This document shows positions 1-12,800 of a stretch of 64,000 bases of DNA, in pieces (position 1 is the stretch's first letter; every line of letters starts with the position of its first letter). This DNA comes from Zea mays. Its lineage: Eukaryota; Streptophyta; Magnoliopsida; Poales; Poaceae. Position numbers and translations under genes: made by a program. The notes under the pieces are model-generated. The model saw nothing but the letters and a program-made list of their open reading frames with translations, did no database searches and was not told the origin of the DNA. The DNA lies in contig NC_050096.1 of assembly GCF_902167145.1 (NCBI RefSeq), positions 269,846,622 through 269,910,621 of the forward strand, read 5' to 3'.

Positions 1-480
1 AACAGGGGAAACCTGAACTTGGAACACTGCGGTTGTTGAGGATAACCATCAAGATTAAACATTGGATGGATTGGGTCTCATTGGGTTGTGTTGCTTTTAG
101 TTGAAGTAATGTACCTAATGTTGGCCTTCTGTTCTGATATGTTTTGGTTCCTTTCATTTCTCATTGGGCCTTGTTCGCCCTTATTGCTGGTTAAGGATCA
201 CTTTCATACTTTACTGGTCACAATTTCTATCTGTGACAATCCATTACAGTGCTGCTTCTTTGTTTTTACGGTCTCTATTTTGGGCTAGAACGCATGTTAC
301 CTTATACAAAATCAATAATCTTGACTATAGTTCTACTGTTGCTTTAAAGTGTAATCACATTATGCATCATAATTTTCTTGGAAATAAACTGTATAGATAT
401 ACTGTTTCTGTAACGCTTATGACCATTCTGCTATTACCTTGAAATCATTCTGATTGTTTAGTTGTTATGCTGTTCTATAG
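1..480 (+). other. Intron of the DUF1517 gene
   Basis: No exon fits here. The first recognisable exon opens after the AG at 479-480 and needs one preceding nucleotide from an exon outside the window. Short ORFs in this stretch have no recognisable content. Confidence 0.6.
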
Positions 481-2080
481 AGACAACATTAGCATTACTT
501 CGGCATCCGGATTGTTGTATCTCAGCTTACTCTTCGGTAAGCCCACCTATTGCTTTAATTTGTATTCTTTAGCTTATTTAGCAGATTGCAGTTTGTTTCT
601 TGTTTCCATCTAAATGTGTAACTCTATGACTTGTCCTGCAATGTAATGTTATGCACAACTCCTAGAAAAATACAAAACAACCTTTTCATTTACATGCCTA
701 TTTCACCAGCGATGAAATGGTCATAAAGTCCTTTTTAGGTTGTAAGTCAAATCAATACTTCATGCATGAGCGCCTTATCATGCCTTTAGTGGCAGGGTCA
801 TAAAGGTTTGGAATTCAGTAAATTTCTCACTTCAATGCCTATTAATCACATTTATTGTTCTAAAAAGGTGGATGTGAAACGTAGCGTGGATGATGGTGAG
901 AAACGTTTCAATCAGCTTTCAATTGAGGAGAGGGGCAAGTTTGATGAAGAGACACTTGTCAACGTGAACAGCATCAAGAGGAATAAAGGAGGCAGCCAAA
1001 GATCAAGTGGTTTTAGCAACGAGTACATTGTGGTATGTAACAGATGACACCAGGCTTGTCAAATAGTAATCTTATGTCCATGCAAGGAATATCTTTTTGC
1101 TGATACAGTTCAGATGCCAATAGTGATTCAAGAATTAAGATTTTTGTCTAAAAAAACACTGCTTTACAAACTCATATCCCTGTGTTGGTGGGGGGATGAT
1201 TTCTATCATGTGTACTGTGTATGTTTGTGTGATTGAATGTTTCTGATTACCTGTTTTGCTAGTATCACTCAGTACAGCAGTGACCACATGATATCTAAGC
1301 CTTTTTAATTTCATATTTGCAGATAACCATATTGGTTGCTGCTGAGGGAGTACATAAGCTGCCGGTTATAAATAGCAGCAATGACTTAAAGACAGCTCTA
1401 CAAAAGATGGGTGCCATACCATCAAGCAAAATACTGGTATTTCTTGCTCGTTTCTTTTTTTTTCTCTTGTAATATCATCAAGTTTAAATTCTAGTCCTAC
1501 CATCCCTACTCAGGAGTCATTCCATGTTGATTGTATTGGGGTAAAATAATCTTAACTGACAGCAACCTGGTTTTCACCAACATCTACAGTTCGGTAAAAT
1601 GGTATTTGCTCCAAAATTTGATCCAGCCTTGTCCAAAAACAGTTCCGTAGTCCATTTCTGTTGTATGAGGCTGTCAGATCTAGTCAGCAAATTTAAAATT
1701 GCAGCAAATCAATGTTGTGTTGTAGTGACATACTGACATTTAATAAACATCTTGCTAGAGTACAAAACGTTTAGTCCAAGTAAGCTGTAGTAACTTAGAG
1801 ATGGAACCAACAAGAGCCTCACGAATTCACTCTAAAAAACAAAGGGAAAATAAAAAAAGGGAAAAGAAGAGCTACATGAACCACAATCTTTGTATCCTAT
1901 TTTCTTATAAAATTCAGGTTGTTTGCATTTTATTCATACTGGTATGCCATGATAACGATGTCCGGTTCTTTTTAATCTTCTTTACAGGCAGTCGAGGTCC
2001 TGTGGACTCCGCAAAATGAGAATGACACATTGTCCGAGCGAGAGCTCCTTGAAGATTACCCGCTCTTAAGGCCTCTGTAG
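481..2080 (+). CDS. FLAP1: DUF1517 chloroplast protein (FLAP1-like), last four exons
   Basis: This is the 3' part of a gene that begins left of the window. By splice signals and reading frame the exons are 481-536, 868-1032, 1323-1436 and 1988-2080 (TAG at 2078), giving 141 residues plus one split codon. All introns are GT-AG. Visible motifs are TTLALLRHP, then VDVKRSVDDGEKRFNQLSI, then EYIVITILVAAEGVHKLP, ending ERELLEDYPLLRPL. These match the conserved C-terminal half of the DUF1517 family as I know it. In Arabidopsis that family includes At1g54520 (FLAP1), a thylakoid/envelope protein that acts in proton balance and photoprotection under fluctuating light. The transit peptide, glycine-rich segment and membrane segments would lie upstream and are not seen here. 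The family call is firm; the FLAP1 symbol rests on memory. Confidence 0.82.
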
Positions 2081-3110
2081 AAAGATAAAAGTTACAGATT
2101 GCCCGTGCAAAGGAAGAACACGCCGTAGATTCAGTTTTGGCGGTTTTCTTATTAGTTATAGCACAGATCCTGCGTTTGTATAATAAGTGTATAATAATTT
2201 GTAATTGGCGTCTCTGATAGCCTTCATTTCAGAACATGGAACGTGCAAATCTGCAATTGTCTGTCAGTAGTCTTGTTCAATCTTCCTGACACAATAACAC
2301 AAAATTGTAAATAGATTGTTCAGAGAAAAAATAAAACAGGACATGCTGCATTTGTGCGTGTACGCGTTCCACCAAGGATATTTCAAATAAAAATATTTGA
2401 TGAATATTGCATGCTAGTTCCAGCTTCCAAGGTCCACGGCCTCCGTGGTTGCAGTAGAATACAGTACGTGAGATTAAGGCGGCAATGGATCATGTTCCAA
2501 ATACTTATTTATATTTAAAATTATATAGAAATAAAACTTGATTTTAATCTAGTTCGATCCTTAAATTTTATAGTATAAAATTTAGAGTCTATAATCACTC
2601 CTACGTGAGATCAGTGTGAGGCACCATTTTCTTGTTTTTGTGGAAAACACGATCTATGTTGGTCTGCTGCTAGTTGCTAGATTGACGCAAGCAACTTCCT
2701 AACCCAAATAGTATATCATGACAGTCAAGCAACGGAACTCATAAGATACCTGTACCGTTGCCGGCCTTACCTAACACGCCAATTATCCACATTTGATGAT
2801 TTCAGTCTGAACACCGAATCCACAGCGCATTCTCTTAAACAAAGCCCTAAACAACACAATCGTCTACGTGTTGCAATGGCAGGATCGATTCCTGTCGAAG
2901 TAGGAACCGGCAGTTCACCAGCATCTACCAACTCGTTCGATTTCCATCGCGGACCACTCTTATAAAACCCACACAGGTCAAAGCCTGAAATCGGCGAAAA
3001 GAAGAAGAAAAAAGGCAGCGGCAACAGAACACTACCCATTCCGGGAACTTCCTGGCAAGCTAGGTGGTCTGGTCACACGTCACGTCTAAGCAAACACAAG
3101 CAAGTTTGAA
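2081..3110. other. 3' flank of DUF1517 gene and promoter of LTPG gene
   Basis: The stretch holds the presumed 3' UTR with AATAAA-like signals near 2329-2395, an AT-rich part at 2500-2600, and the region upstream of the LTPG start codon. I see no coding evidence. An antisense ORF at 2767-3039 looks like chance. Confidence 0.5.
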
Positions 3111-3687
3111 ATGGCGGCGAGAGCTAGGGCAGCGGCGCCGTTCTGGCTCCTGGCCGCGGCCGCGGTCACGCTGCTGGTGGCGGCGGCGTCCGCGCAGTCC
3201 GGCGGCAGCAGCAGCGACGACTGCACGTCGGCGCTGGTGAGCCTGTCACCGTGCATGGGCTACATCAGCGGCAACGGCACGTCGGCGCCCAGCGCATCGT
3301 GCTGCTCGCAGCTCAAGGCCGTGGTGCAGTCCAAACCGCAGTGCCTCTGCGCCGCCCTCGGCAGCGACGCCTCGTCCTCCCTCGGCGGCGTCACCATCGA
3401 CCGGTCGCGCGCGCTCGGCCTCCCCGCGGCTTGCAACGTCCAGACCCCACCCGTCAGCCAGTGCAACAACGGTAAGCGGGCCGCCGTGACCGTTTCACGC
3501 ACTCTGTTTTCTTTTTTCCTCCCTCATTTCCGCTGCATTGAATTGACTCCTCTTGCGCGCAGGGTCGTCGGGCGGCGGATCGAAGGCGACGCCTTTCCTG
3601 CCATCTGGTGGTGCGTCGCTCGGGGGGCCGGCGGCTCTTGTGCTCGGGCTCGCCGCGGCTGCTGTTTACGCCGTGGCAGCTACGTGA
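3111..3687 (+). CDS. LTPG: GPI-anchored non-specific lipid-transfer protein (LTPG type)
   Basis: Two exons, 3111-3471 and 3563-3687, are joined across a 91-bp GT-AG intron and give a 161-residue protein. Residues 1-28 form an alanine-rich secretory signal peptide ending near AAASAQ. The mature part has the eight-cysteine LTP/2S-albumin pattern: DDC, LSPC, SCC, CLC, PAAC and SQC in that order. After a short Ser/Gly linker encoded by exon 2, the C-terminus is a hydrophobic tail (PAALVLGLAAAAVYAVAAT), as expected for GPI-anchor attachment. LTPGs sit on the outer plasma membrane and help export cuticular lipids. Reading through the intron would replace the GPI tail with an arginine-rich end, so splicing is well supported. 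Exon 1 is very GC-rich, as is common for grass 5' exons. The exact substrate cannot be told. Confidence 0.88.
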
Positions 3688-3887
3688 GCGTTTGTGTTGT
3701 GTGATTCAGGGATCAGGATGCGTTGCGTCGTGTCAACTTTCGCTTTTCAGAACGGGCAGGGGGGATTTTGAGTGCTTTGTGTCTATGGCTTTGTCGCATT
3801 TGTGAAATTGGTTGATTCGGTCTACGGTCGCAATAAATTTGCCGTAATGGTTTCACTTACTTTCGTACTCTCCCTGTATTAATTTAA

Positions 3888-4216
3888 GAGTATCTTCAAC
3901 ATTACCTTAAATCATAACACTATCTTAAAAATATAGGACTTAACTTAAAAACAGCTCTAATAATGCTATGCTTTATAATTTTTTATTAAAAAGATGTAGG
4001 GCACACCGCAAAGTAACACAAATATACTGCACCTGTACTAGTGCTATATTCTTGTTTTCTACATTATTCTCAATATTTGCAATTTACTTCCTAAAATATA
4101 GGATTTAGGGCTTAATGTTGGAGCACAATTTATTTTTAATGCTCTAAACAATCTAAATGATGTAGTATTTTAATTTTTTGGTACTATTTTGAGTCACCTT
4201 GTTAGAGATGTTCTAA
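3888..4216. mobile_element. MITE-like element with CATCTTCAACA-type ends
   Basis: An AT-rich segment begins with agtatcttcaacattacct and ends with ttgttagagatgttct. The ends are approximate inverted repeats of the form gagNatcttcaaca. There is no coding capacity. The superfamily is not certain (Mutator-like is possible). Confidence 0.45.
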
Positions 4217-4220
4217 GGAG

Positions 4221-4512
4221 AAGTGTTTGGTAATTAAAGTTTGGTCTGTGTCGTATCGAATGTGTAAATGTCAATGAATACAATCTAATACTAATTACAT
4301 AAATGAAGACTAAACAACGGGACAAATTTATTAAACCTAATTAATTCATATAGACAAATTATAGATTAATTAGACTTAATACGTTCGTCTTGTCGTTTAG
4401 TCCTCGTTTACATAATTAGTTTTATAATTAGATTATATTAAATATTTCTAACTAGTATATAAACATTTGATGTGAGGGACTAAACTTTAGTTGAAGAATC
4501 CAAACACCCCTA
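4221..4512. mobile_element. MITE with GTGTTTGG / CCAAACAC terminal inverted repeats
   Basis: The left end, GTGTTTGGtaattaaagttt, pairs imperfectly with the right end, aaactttagttgaagaatCCAAACACC. The interior is AT-rich with no ORF. This is a common grass MITE form located between LTPG and the proteasome gene. Confidence 0.55.
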
Positions 4513-5112
4513 AAAAGTGTGTTAGGCCAGTGCAGGTTTTCTATTTAATAAGTTGACACGTCGAGAAAAAAAATAACATGGCATAAGAATGGTTAGAGAG
4601 GGGATGTAGGTTTTATTTTATCTGACGAAACCTAGCGCACATCGTTTCCAATGAATGCCAGTGAAACTTCGTTGAGAGCGTTTTGTTTCATCTCCACGCG
4701 TTGGACGCCCGACGCCTAGTGGAACTCCAACAGGAAGTTTAAAAGCAGAAGGTAATAGTCAAATAACAATGAAGAAAAAGCGCAAAAACGTTGATTATAT
4801 GAGCAGACAGATAAAGATAAGCGAGTTTGGCAAAGAAAATAGACTACCTAGTAACGGGCCATGGCCTGCTTGTAACGGCCTGGGTCGCCGGCCATTTCAG
4901 TGATCAGAAAAGGTGCACAGCAACAGTATTGTATTTGTTCAAGCGTGAAACACTACTTGTACTCAGCAGACATGAATAGTGCAGAAACAGAATTACACGA
5001 CTGGGCTAAAATTGATAAAACAGTTGTGGGCCCCCCACCAGTATCCTGTGATCGCATAAGTAGCATCGCTGAGAAACAACTAACACATTCCAACCTCAAA
5101 CGAGTTCATGCC
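4513..5112. other. Intergenic / 3' flank of the proteasome gene
   Basis: This stretch lies downstream of the minus-strand stop codon at 5113 and must include that gene's 3' UTR. I see no other gene. Confidence 0.4.
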
Positions 5113-7901
5113 TCAGGCAGCAACAACTGCGGTTGCAGCTTCAGCAGGTGCATTGTCACCGACGAGTTCACGCCTGGCGTACTCCCTCGCCCCGTCCTTG
5201 TCAACAATCTTGATAACAAAGTTCTGAGGCGCGACAACCAATCGCAGCCGAATCTCCTTGATGCACTTGTCAACAAGATCTACTGCTTCCTCAACAGTCA
5301 TGTCCGGGTGGTACAACTTGTCCATAAGAGACAAACAGAAGTATGATCCGTACCCAAAAGCACCTTTGTCAATTTTGTGCAAGGTTGCAATGTAGTCGAT
5401 GTAGTAGAGGGAAGCACCAACATCCTTATCATAACCACCAAGAATAATATTGACCATATATGGATTCTGACAATGTAAACATGAAATATGTGTCAGGGGA
5501 GATGAACGAATTACACTGACTCCAGCAAGACTCTCTATACACTTCAACGATGTCCTCCAAAGCGCCCTCTAAATAAATAAAAAATCACTTCTCATGCTCT
5601 TTCTATAATATAGAGACTTTCTCTCCACCTAAACAAAACTAAAATATGTATAAAGCATTTAAGGGTATGGCAAATACATACATACAAAAATCTAAACTAA
5701 AATATGTCTCTAATACATGTATTTATTTTTATAGATGACAAGATATAGAGAACATTATTAGAGAAATAAGATATAGAGGAGGGGATTTTTTAGAGAAGTC
5801 CGTAAAGAAGAGATATGGGTATATGTAGCCGACAAAATGAAGACAAAGGTGTTTGTTATCAACGAAAGCGCTCAGAAAAAGAGCAAAACAAATATCCCTT
5901 ATGTCCTGAAATAGTTGACGTCATAGCATTTAAATTTTATCCCAAAATAATTGACCACGCTTCCCAATACACCTTTCTCTTTGCCCAACACATTTTTTCT
6001 TTTCTTTTCTATTCGATATCTGTCTCTTCTTCTCAAATGGGGATTTTTGGTCTTTTAGATACAACATTGATACCCATGGCCAACTCTAAAACGTACTCTA
6101 TTTTGGAACATTGGAACAGAGAGTAAGCATTATCGAATATTAGCTGCAAATCTTTATGAATGAGATCACAAATGAGGGCACATACAGCCCAGTGCACCCT
6201 CAAAGTACAACATATAGCATTAGAAGCCGATGCAATTCAAGCACAAGCAAATACTACAACATAAGAAACAGTGCCACCAATTGTAACGATCAATCTGAAA
6301 TCAGAGCGGATCTACTTGTACATGAATTACTGGTGCCTACAGGATCTCCATGAACACGCTAAGGCATACTGCTAAAATTGCTGGGGAATGTAAAGGTGTT
6401 ATGACCGGCTTCACCAATAACGCGTCAGGGCCACGCCAATTGCTGGGCCACGTGGACAGTTAGGGACGAACGGTCGTCCAACAGAATGAGCAAAGCCTAA
6501 GGCCTCTAGGGCCTATGACAGTCCAGACTTCGGGGTGCTCTTAGACTCTCATATGTAAATACCATACTACATTGCAACGGTATACCAATTATATTTGATG
6601 CTATAGTGCAAGCAGTTGTACGACCCAAGGGTCCAGTGACAAGCCACTGTGATAAACTCTCCTCATAAAAAATAAATTTAAAATTTGAAGTTAAAGTGGA
6701 TCCTCCCCACAAAAAATAAACTTAAAATTAAAGTGGTCATATAACCCACATACCAGATATTAAACTGTAGATACTATATTTTCTCTTAGCCAAAAAGTCG
6801 AGAAAAGTATGAGTTTAAAAGGAGATCTGCCCCTTTTTTATAGCTTGTTTGGTCATTCGTTCTCCTTGGTACTATCCCTGGGCACTGCACAGCATGTGGC
6901 TTCATGTCATGTTAGACTTGGGTCTCACTTCTCATTTGGGAGTTAATGGCCTGTTTGTTAGGTAGGACATGGGGGAAAACAAATCTACTCTACGTGCTTC
7001 AAGCATGAAGCACGACGCACAAAACTCCTGATTTAAAGGAGTGGAGATATTTACCCTGTGATGGCCTTATAAACTACAGACATTAAAAAACAATCTTTAG
7101 CAAGCCTACAAGATTCTAGATTCAATTCAATAAATCACACCAGTTCATTAGGAGCTGCCATGTGATGTTTTGTTTGAAATTAGAAGATGTTTTATGATTA
7201 CAGAACTCAGTAAATGACTAGGGATAAACCAGTTCATCCACAAACCACTAAACCAAAAGGCTAAAGAGATTAGAAACTCGGACACACGTCTTTTGCCCCA
7301 AGTTTCGTGCCCCTTGCTTAATGAAATCAGCCCCAATCACAGATTAAACTTGGTATGTAATCACTCTCGACTAAAAAAATTGAACGCCATTTAATAATAT
7401 CCATCCAATGGAACCTTGGAACGCCCAAATCGCACAAAGAGAGAAACAAGATTAATTCGGATTAGTACCTTGCGAAGGGCTGTGGCGAGTTCGCCGCGTG
7501 TGAAGTTGGCGGCGGCGGCGGTTGAGAGCGGGATGGTGTTCCGGAACTGGTACAGGTGGAGGTTCTTCTGTATGAACTCCGTAAATTGCACCCTGCGCCA
7601 ACAGAAACGGCCCCAATCAGAACCCCCAGAAACCCAGGCAGATCGAGATCAGATCGCACGACACACAAAAACCCAAAAAAAGCGAACGTGGAATCGATAG
7701 GCCGGCCTTTGAACGAACGGATCGGCGAGGGCAGAGAACCTACCGATCACCAGGCTCCCCTGAAGCGCCCATCAGCTTTTGCGAGTCGAGCACCATCACC
7801 TTGTCCTCGTCGGTCTTGTGGACGAGAATACTCTGCACGGCGGAGGTGTCGGCCGCCACCAGCGCGAAGTCGCGGCCAACCACGCCCAATACGCACTCCA
7901 T
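5113..7901 (-). CDS. PBD: 20S proteasome beta-2-type subunit (PBD)
   Basis: Three exons on the minus strand, 7901-7744, 7592-7469 and 5466-5113, join in frame to 636 nt, a 211-residue protein. The start is [20 protein letters not shown], typical of this beta subunit. It is made without a cleaved propeptide and lacks the catalytic N-terminal threonine. Further visible motifs are [16 protein letters not shown], then [20 protein letters not shown], then [17 protein letters not shown], and the tail ends [11 protein letters not shown]. The subunit is structural, in the two inner beta rings of the 20S core in cytosol and nucleus. The length agrees with the family. Intron 2 (5467-7468) is 2.0 kb. 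Splice sites are GT-AG. The gene appears intact. Confidence 0.93.
5467..7468 (-). other. Long intron 2 of the proteasome gene
   Basis: The intron is AT-rich and shows no exon. ORFs within it (around 5815-6126 and 6156-6353) have no recognisable family. The 5560-5800 part is repeat-like, but I could not define its ends. Confidence 0.5.
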
Positions 7902-9826
7902 TCCCGGGACTGGACTGGGTTCCTCGCTTGTGCTCTGATGTTGCGCGACGAGAGAGAAACGGGCGTAGGGGAACGAACCGGAAAGAGTTCACCGAGTTCG
8001 TCTTGGGGTAGAAGAAAGGGGCGTTCACACAATTTTCGGCGGGCCTGGTGTCCTTCGCAGCAGTGTGACGTGCTGGTTGGGCCTTCTTTTGCTCCAATTG
8101 CTACTACTACTAGCAAGGTGCCCTCGGTTTTCATTTATAAATATAAAGTACAAAAGATGCATGTATTGTTGGCTAGACAAGTTTGAATATTCAATTCCCT
8201 TATATGGTCACTCAAAACATTATTATTCACTCATATGGTTACTCAAAATATTGTTTTATATTATAATCTCTATTATTCGCAGAGTGAAGTTTAAATATGA
8301 GTATGTGGATCAATAAGCTGTTGAAGATAGCGTTAGAGCCAATAGCCATGATTTCATTTCTTATTTATATATAGTTTTAGTTATTTATCATTTAAATATA
8401 GAGAAGCATGACGATTATAGAACCATGAAAATTGATGCTTTATGTACAAGAGAAGGGTTGTGCGTAACCAGGCTTTTTTTCTGGTGAAATTGGAGTAAAC
8501 CTGATTTTCTCAATGGTGCAGCCAAAGAGGGTTAGGGGTGTTTGAGACTGTTTCAGCTCCAAAAAAAATATATTGAATTTGGTGACACAGGTTAGTAGAT
8601 GCTTAACAAATTATGGGGCTAGAGTTATAAACCTTCAAAATATATTTAGATAAGTTATTTTATTTATTATTTAAAATAAGAAATTAAAACTATTTAATAA
8701 ATTTATATTATGAACTGCAGCTCCAAGAGCTGAAATCCAGGGCAATCCTAAACACCCCTATCATGACCCATTTCTCTCTCCTCTTAAAAAAGTTACCATG
8801 TCAAAGAAACTTATACATCTCTGTAACAGTCTGTTAAAGAAAAATAAAGTCACATTAGCCTTGGCATCGGGGCTGGCCGCTTCAGCTTCAGTTTTCCAAT
8901 CACGTAAAAACGATCGAGACATGGGATCCGACCGAGATACCGGGATGGAATGTAGTCAATGGAAAATTCTAGCGATTTCAGCGGGAACCGGAAGTAATTA
9001 TAGCCACGTATCATAGTTTCATGAGAGCACGCAAATCCTACATAGCTTTTGTCTTTACCATCGTATAACAAATATGTACTTATACATACAGTCTTCGAAA
9101 TTTACCGTGGGATACATGGATGGTGTGTATGTATGGACGCCTTTGTAAGTTACAATCACCTAATCTAAACACACGGCACCGGGGAATCGCCTCCCTAGCC
9201 ACTGCTGACGGAGCAAAAAATGATGCGCAACGCCAACATCCATGCGCAACAGTCGGCAGAATCCAAAACCATGCTGCATTATCCGCTCACTGCTGCTTCA
9301 TCATTCATGTGAAGTATAATACCCATGGGCCATGTCCCAACATGCAGTGCAAGGTTAACTGCTAGCTATCAAAATTATTTTGACATACATGCTGCTACGT
9401 GTCTATTCAATAACTAGGTTGTCAAGAAGAGGACGTTCCAGATGTATATTACCCCCGAGCATTTTGCCGTTCAGCAAGCCCCTGCAGATAAAAAAAAAAA
9501 TCTCAGTCCAAAATGTGGTTCTCTTAAATGGTCGCTGATTAAGACAGTACTGTACAGATGCAACCAGAATGTTTCATTGATTCACATCCTGCCTCCCAAG
9601 ATTTCCTATCTAGCATGTCATGAGCATCTAACCAAAAATCTATGCAGATAGAATTTACTATAACCAATGCAATGTTAGGAGAGCTCCTAACAATGTTCAC
9701 CAGGCAGGCACAATAGCAGCCCAGTAATTGAAACCTTGGTTTTGCAACAAATGCAATTAGAATATAAGTTACTTGTGACAATGTACAAGCTTGCATATGC
9801 AGATAATATCTGGTGGGGCAGGAGCA
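7902..9826. other. Intergenic region between proteasome 5' end and CLC-d 3' end
   Basis: The left part carries the proteasome promoter and 5' UTR; no clear TATA box was picked. The right part (about 9300-9826) should contain the CLC-d 3' UTR. A MITE lies at 8535-8758. No other gene was seen. Confidence 0.45.
8535..8758. mobile_element. MITE with GGGGTGTTTG / AAACACCCC ends
   Basis: The left end is ggggtgtttgagactg and the right end is cctaaacacccc. A second inner inverted pair (agctcc and ggagct-like) lies near each end. The interior is AT-rich with no coding. The superfamily is unassigned. Confidence 0.5.
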
Positions 9827-12800
9827 TCAAAACCTTACACTCGTCGATTGGAGCTCCGGCATCACATTGTTGTTATCCTCCTAAAATACAATAACACTAG
9901 TAAAGGGATTCCAGATAAAAAAAATTCCTCAAATCATAAGCTAAAAGAATAACTTGTCACCTCAAGTAATAAATCTTTTCTGGTTATCAATCCTACAACA
10001 CGAGAAGGCCTAGGAACAACAAATATATGTCTCAATCCAAGTTGACGGAAGAGATTGTACACCTGAAATATTGATATAAAGATTACCACACAACTGACTC
10101 AGCAAAATAGATACAAGATACAAAAGTAAAAGACATGATTTACCTTCGCCAACGACATGTCCTCTGGCACTATGTATGGTGAAGGATTTAAAAATGGGGC
10201 AAGATCCAAATACAACCCCAGTTCATCCTCTGTCAAATGAATATCATCAATTGACTTTCCTTTACTTGATGCTGGTTTAACAAAGTCACTAAAATTGTGC
10301 CTAAGTAATATAAAATATATTGGGTTATTACCAGAAAACGTGCATTGGATGTGCTATTCTTGGCTTATAAATAGAAAAACAAAAACCTGTTCAGTACGCC
10401 TGGCCCACAGGGGAAAGCACTGTTCTGGAAATCTACTTTAGCTTGTAGAAGTACCAATAAGTGGCTGCAACAAGAGGACAAGGTCGGTATATATTGATTA
10501 ATATATGCACAATATAGTTCACCTTACTGGGCCATTGACCTGTACTCCCTCCCATCCCAAATTATAAGTCATTCTAACTTTCTTGGAGTCAAAGCATCAT
10601 AAGTTTGACCAAATTTTATATAATCAAATAATAGCATTTATGATACCAAATAATAATCATTAAATTCTTCAAAATTATTAGCCAAGTATATCTATTTGAC
10701 GTCATACTAAAGTTCCTAAGTTTCTTTGGAAAATAAGAATGCCTCAAAAATTTAAGTTTTCCTGTGGCTTGTTCTGAAGATTAAAAATTATCTCCAAAGA
10801 AAACCTGAAAAAAGGAATTGGCCTGGGTTGACTGATTGTTGTTTCTGTGGTGTTTTGGAATCCACCAATCACCTTTTTCTCAATTGCCCAGTGGCCACTT
10901 TTGTGTGGAGAGTTCTTCAGGTTGCCCTGGATGTGAAGAGATGTCCTCAAAACCTGGATTCTCTTTTTGAGGACTGGATGAACATTTATAAGAAAACCAC
11001 GAGGAATTTGATTGTTCTAGGCATAGGAGCCATTCTCTGGGCCATTTGGAAGTTTAGGAATGATGTGTGCTTTAACAACAAGGTCTTTTATGACCCTACT
11101 GATGTGATTTATGCTTGCTTCTTTTGGTTGGATTCGTGGTCTGTTCTACAGGAAAAGATGCCAAAAAGGATGGTGGAACGAGGAAGCCAACAAATCCGAA
11201 GATGACTTTTGCTGTTGAATAAGTTCTCAGAACTGTCTGATGCATGGTGTCTTCTGGCCCATGTTTTGTGTCTCTTGTATCACGTCCAGTGTCGAGGTGA
11301 CTTTTGGTTGGTAGGAGAGTGATCCTCCCCTGCCTCTTCTGAGCTGTGCTCGATTTGGTAGGGGTGTGGTCTGCAGTCTGCTTGTCTCCGCGCCCTAAGA
11401 CCATTAGCTGTCATACTTTAATTTCGTGATAAAACTCCTCTGTACGATTCTGCTACTTATTTCTTAATGAAATTGGGGGGGGGGTGCTTCCCTAATTTCA
11501 AAAACAAACTATTTGACGTCATAAATCTTTGTAATTCTATCTGTATTTTTGGTCAAACTTGGGATGCTTTGACTCATACAAGAAAGTTGGAATGATTTAT
11601 AATTTGGAATGGAGAGAGTACATGTATAACTTATTGCCTTATTGGCCTAGGTCATCTTCCCCGAATGCAATAATCAAAACCCTAGTTCCAAACATTAAAC
11701 TAAGTTCAAGAGTACGTCAGCATCTTACCTACGAAGTATGAGACCTATGACAAGTGACTCGCCATTCTGCCCACGGTCAACAACCTGAACCAAGAAAAGA
11801 ATGGGGGAAAAATCAATTAGTCAAAACCCCATGAAAACTTTGTTTAACAACTGCGAACATAACTTACAGGGAAACCATTATGCTTGTTAGTTCGCAAAAC
11901 AGAAATGATATCAACAACCCTTGAAACACGTGGTAGGCAGACAACCTTAAATAGGTGGCAAAAGATTGGATGCATCAGAACTGGTAAAGTGATACATGGT
12001 AATTTCCACGGTCCACTTAAAAAAACAAATGGAGTAAAAACTTCAGAACCTTTTGATTCTTGCACGCATCCCTTGCATTCATATTTCTCATGACTTGCTT
12101 AGGCCTGGAATCCAGTAAAGGGATGCCCCTTAATCGGGCTTGCTCTTCATATAACCCTTCATTAAAAAAGTCACCAACCGCCTATATAAACTGAAATCAG
12201 CAGACACATTCCATTCATTGTGTTCAGCTAGTTGTCATGGATTGTAAAGTTAGTACCTTAGAAACCAGAAGAACAAGCATGATCAATGGCAAGAGTTTCA
12301 AGTTGTTTGTAATCTCAACCATGATAACACATAAAGATACAGTCATTCTCATTGAACCTCCAAGAAACGATGCAGCACCAAGGAGTGCATACCTACAACA
12401 ATATTGACAACCAATAGAAATTGTGTCAAATTCTCGCCAAGAAACTATCAAATAACATCCCCATTGAACAAAAGAATAGTGAGTCAAGGTCTATTCAATG
12501 CAGAATAATAATAACAATAATAATAATAGTAATAATAATAATAAGCGAGCATAAATTAATACGGCAATATTGCATGTGTGGATAAAAAGAGATGGCAAGG
12601 ACTCACGTGCCCTCCTCAATGTTTAGTTTCTTATAGAACTTGACAACAAACATTCCAACAAGCCTTCCATATGTAGATCCAATCATTATTCCGGGAACGA
12701 ACTGGCCAGCCGGAACTGCAGTTCCAAATGTCACAACAGCCAAGAAATAAAACATGACCTGAGACCCAAAGGGAAAAAGAGAAGGTAAGTAGATGAAAAA

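Noticed and set aside
2767..3039. 90-codon ORF on the minus strand
   Set aside because: It lies in the LTPG upstream region, has no recognisable family and no exon context.
3111..3704. Unspliced 197-residue reading of the LTPG gene
   Set aside because: It reads through a clear GT-AG intron and loses the GPI-anchor tail seen in exon 2.
5113..5547. Proteasome exon 3 read from the ATG at 5547
   Set aside because: The first 27 residues come from the intron. The conserved sequence starts at NPYMVN right after a CAG acceptor.
7556..8186. Several overlapping + strand ORFs
   Set aside because: They are shadows of proteasome exons 1-2 and the GC-rich promoter on the other strand.
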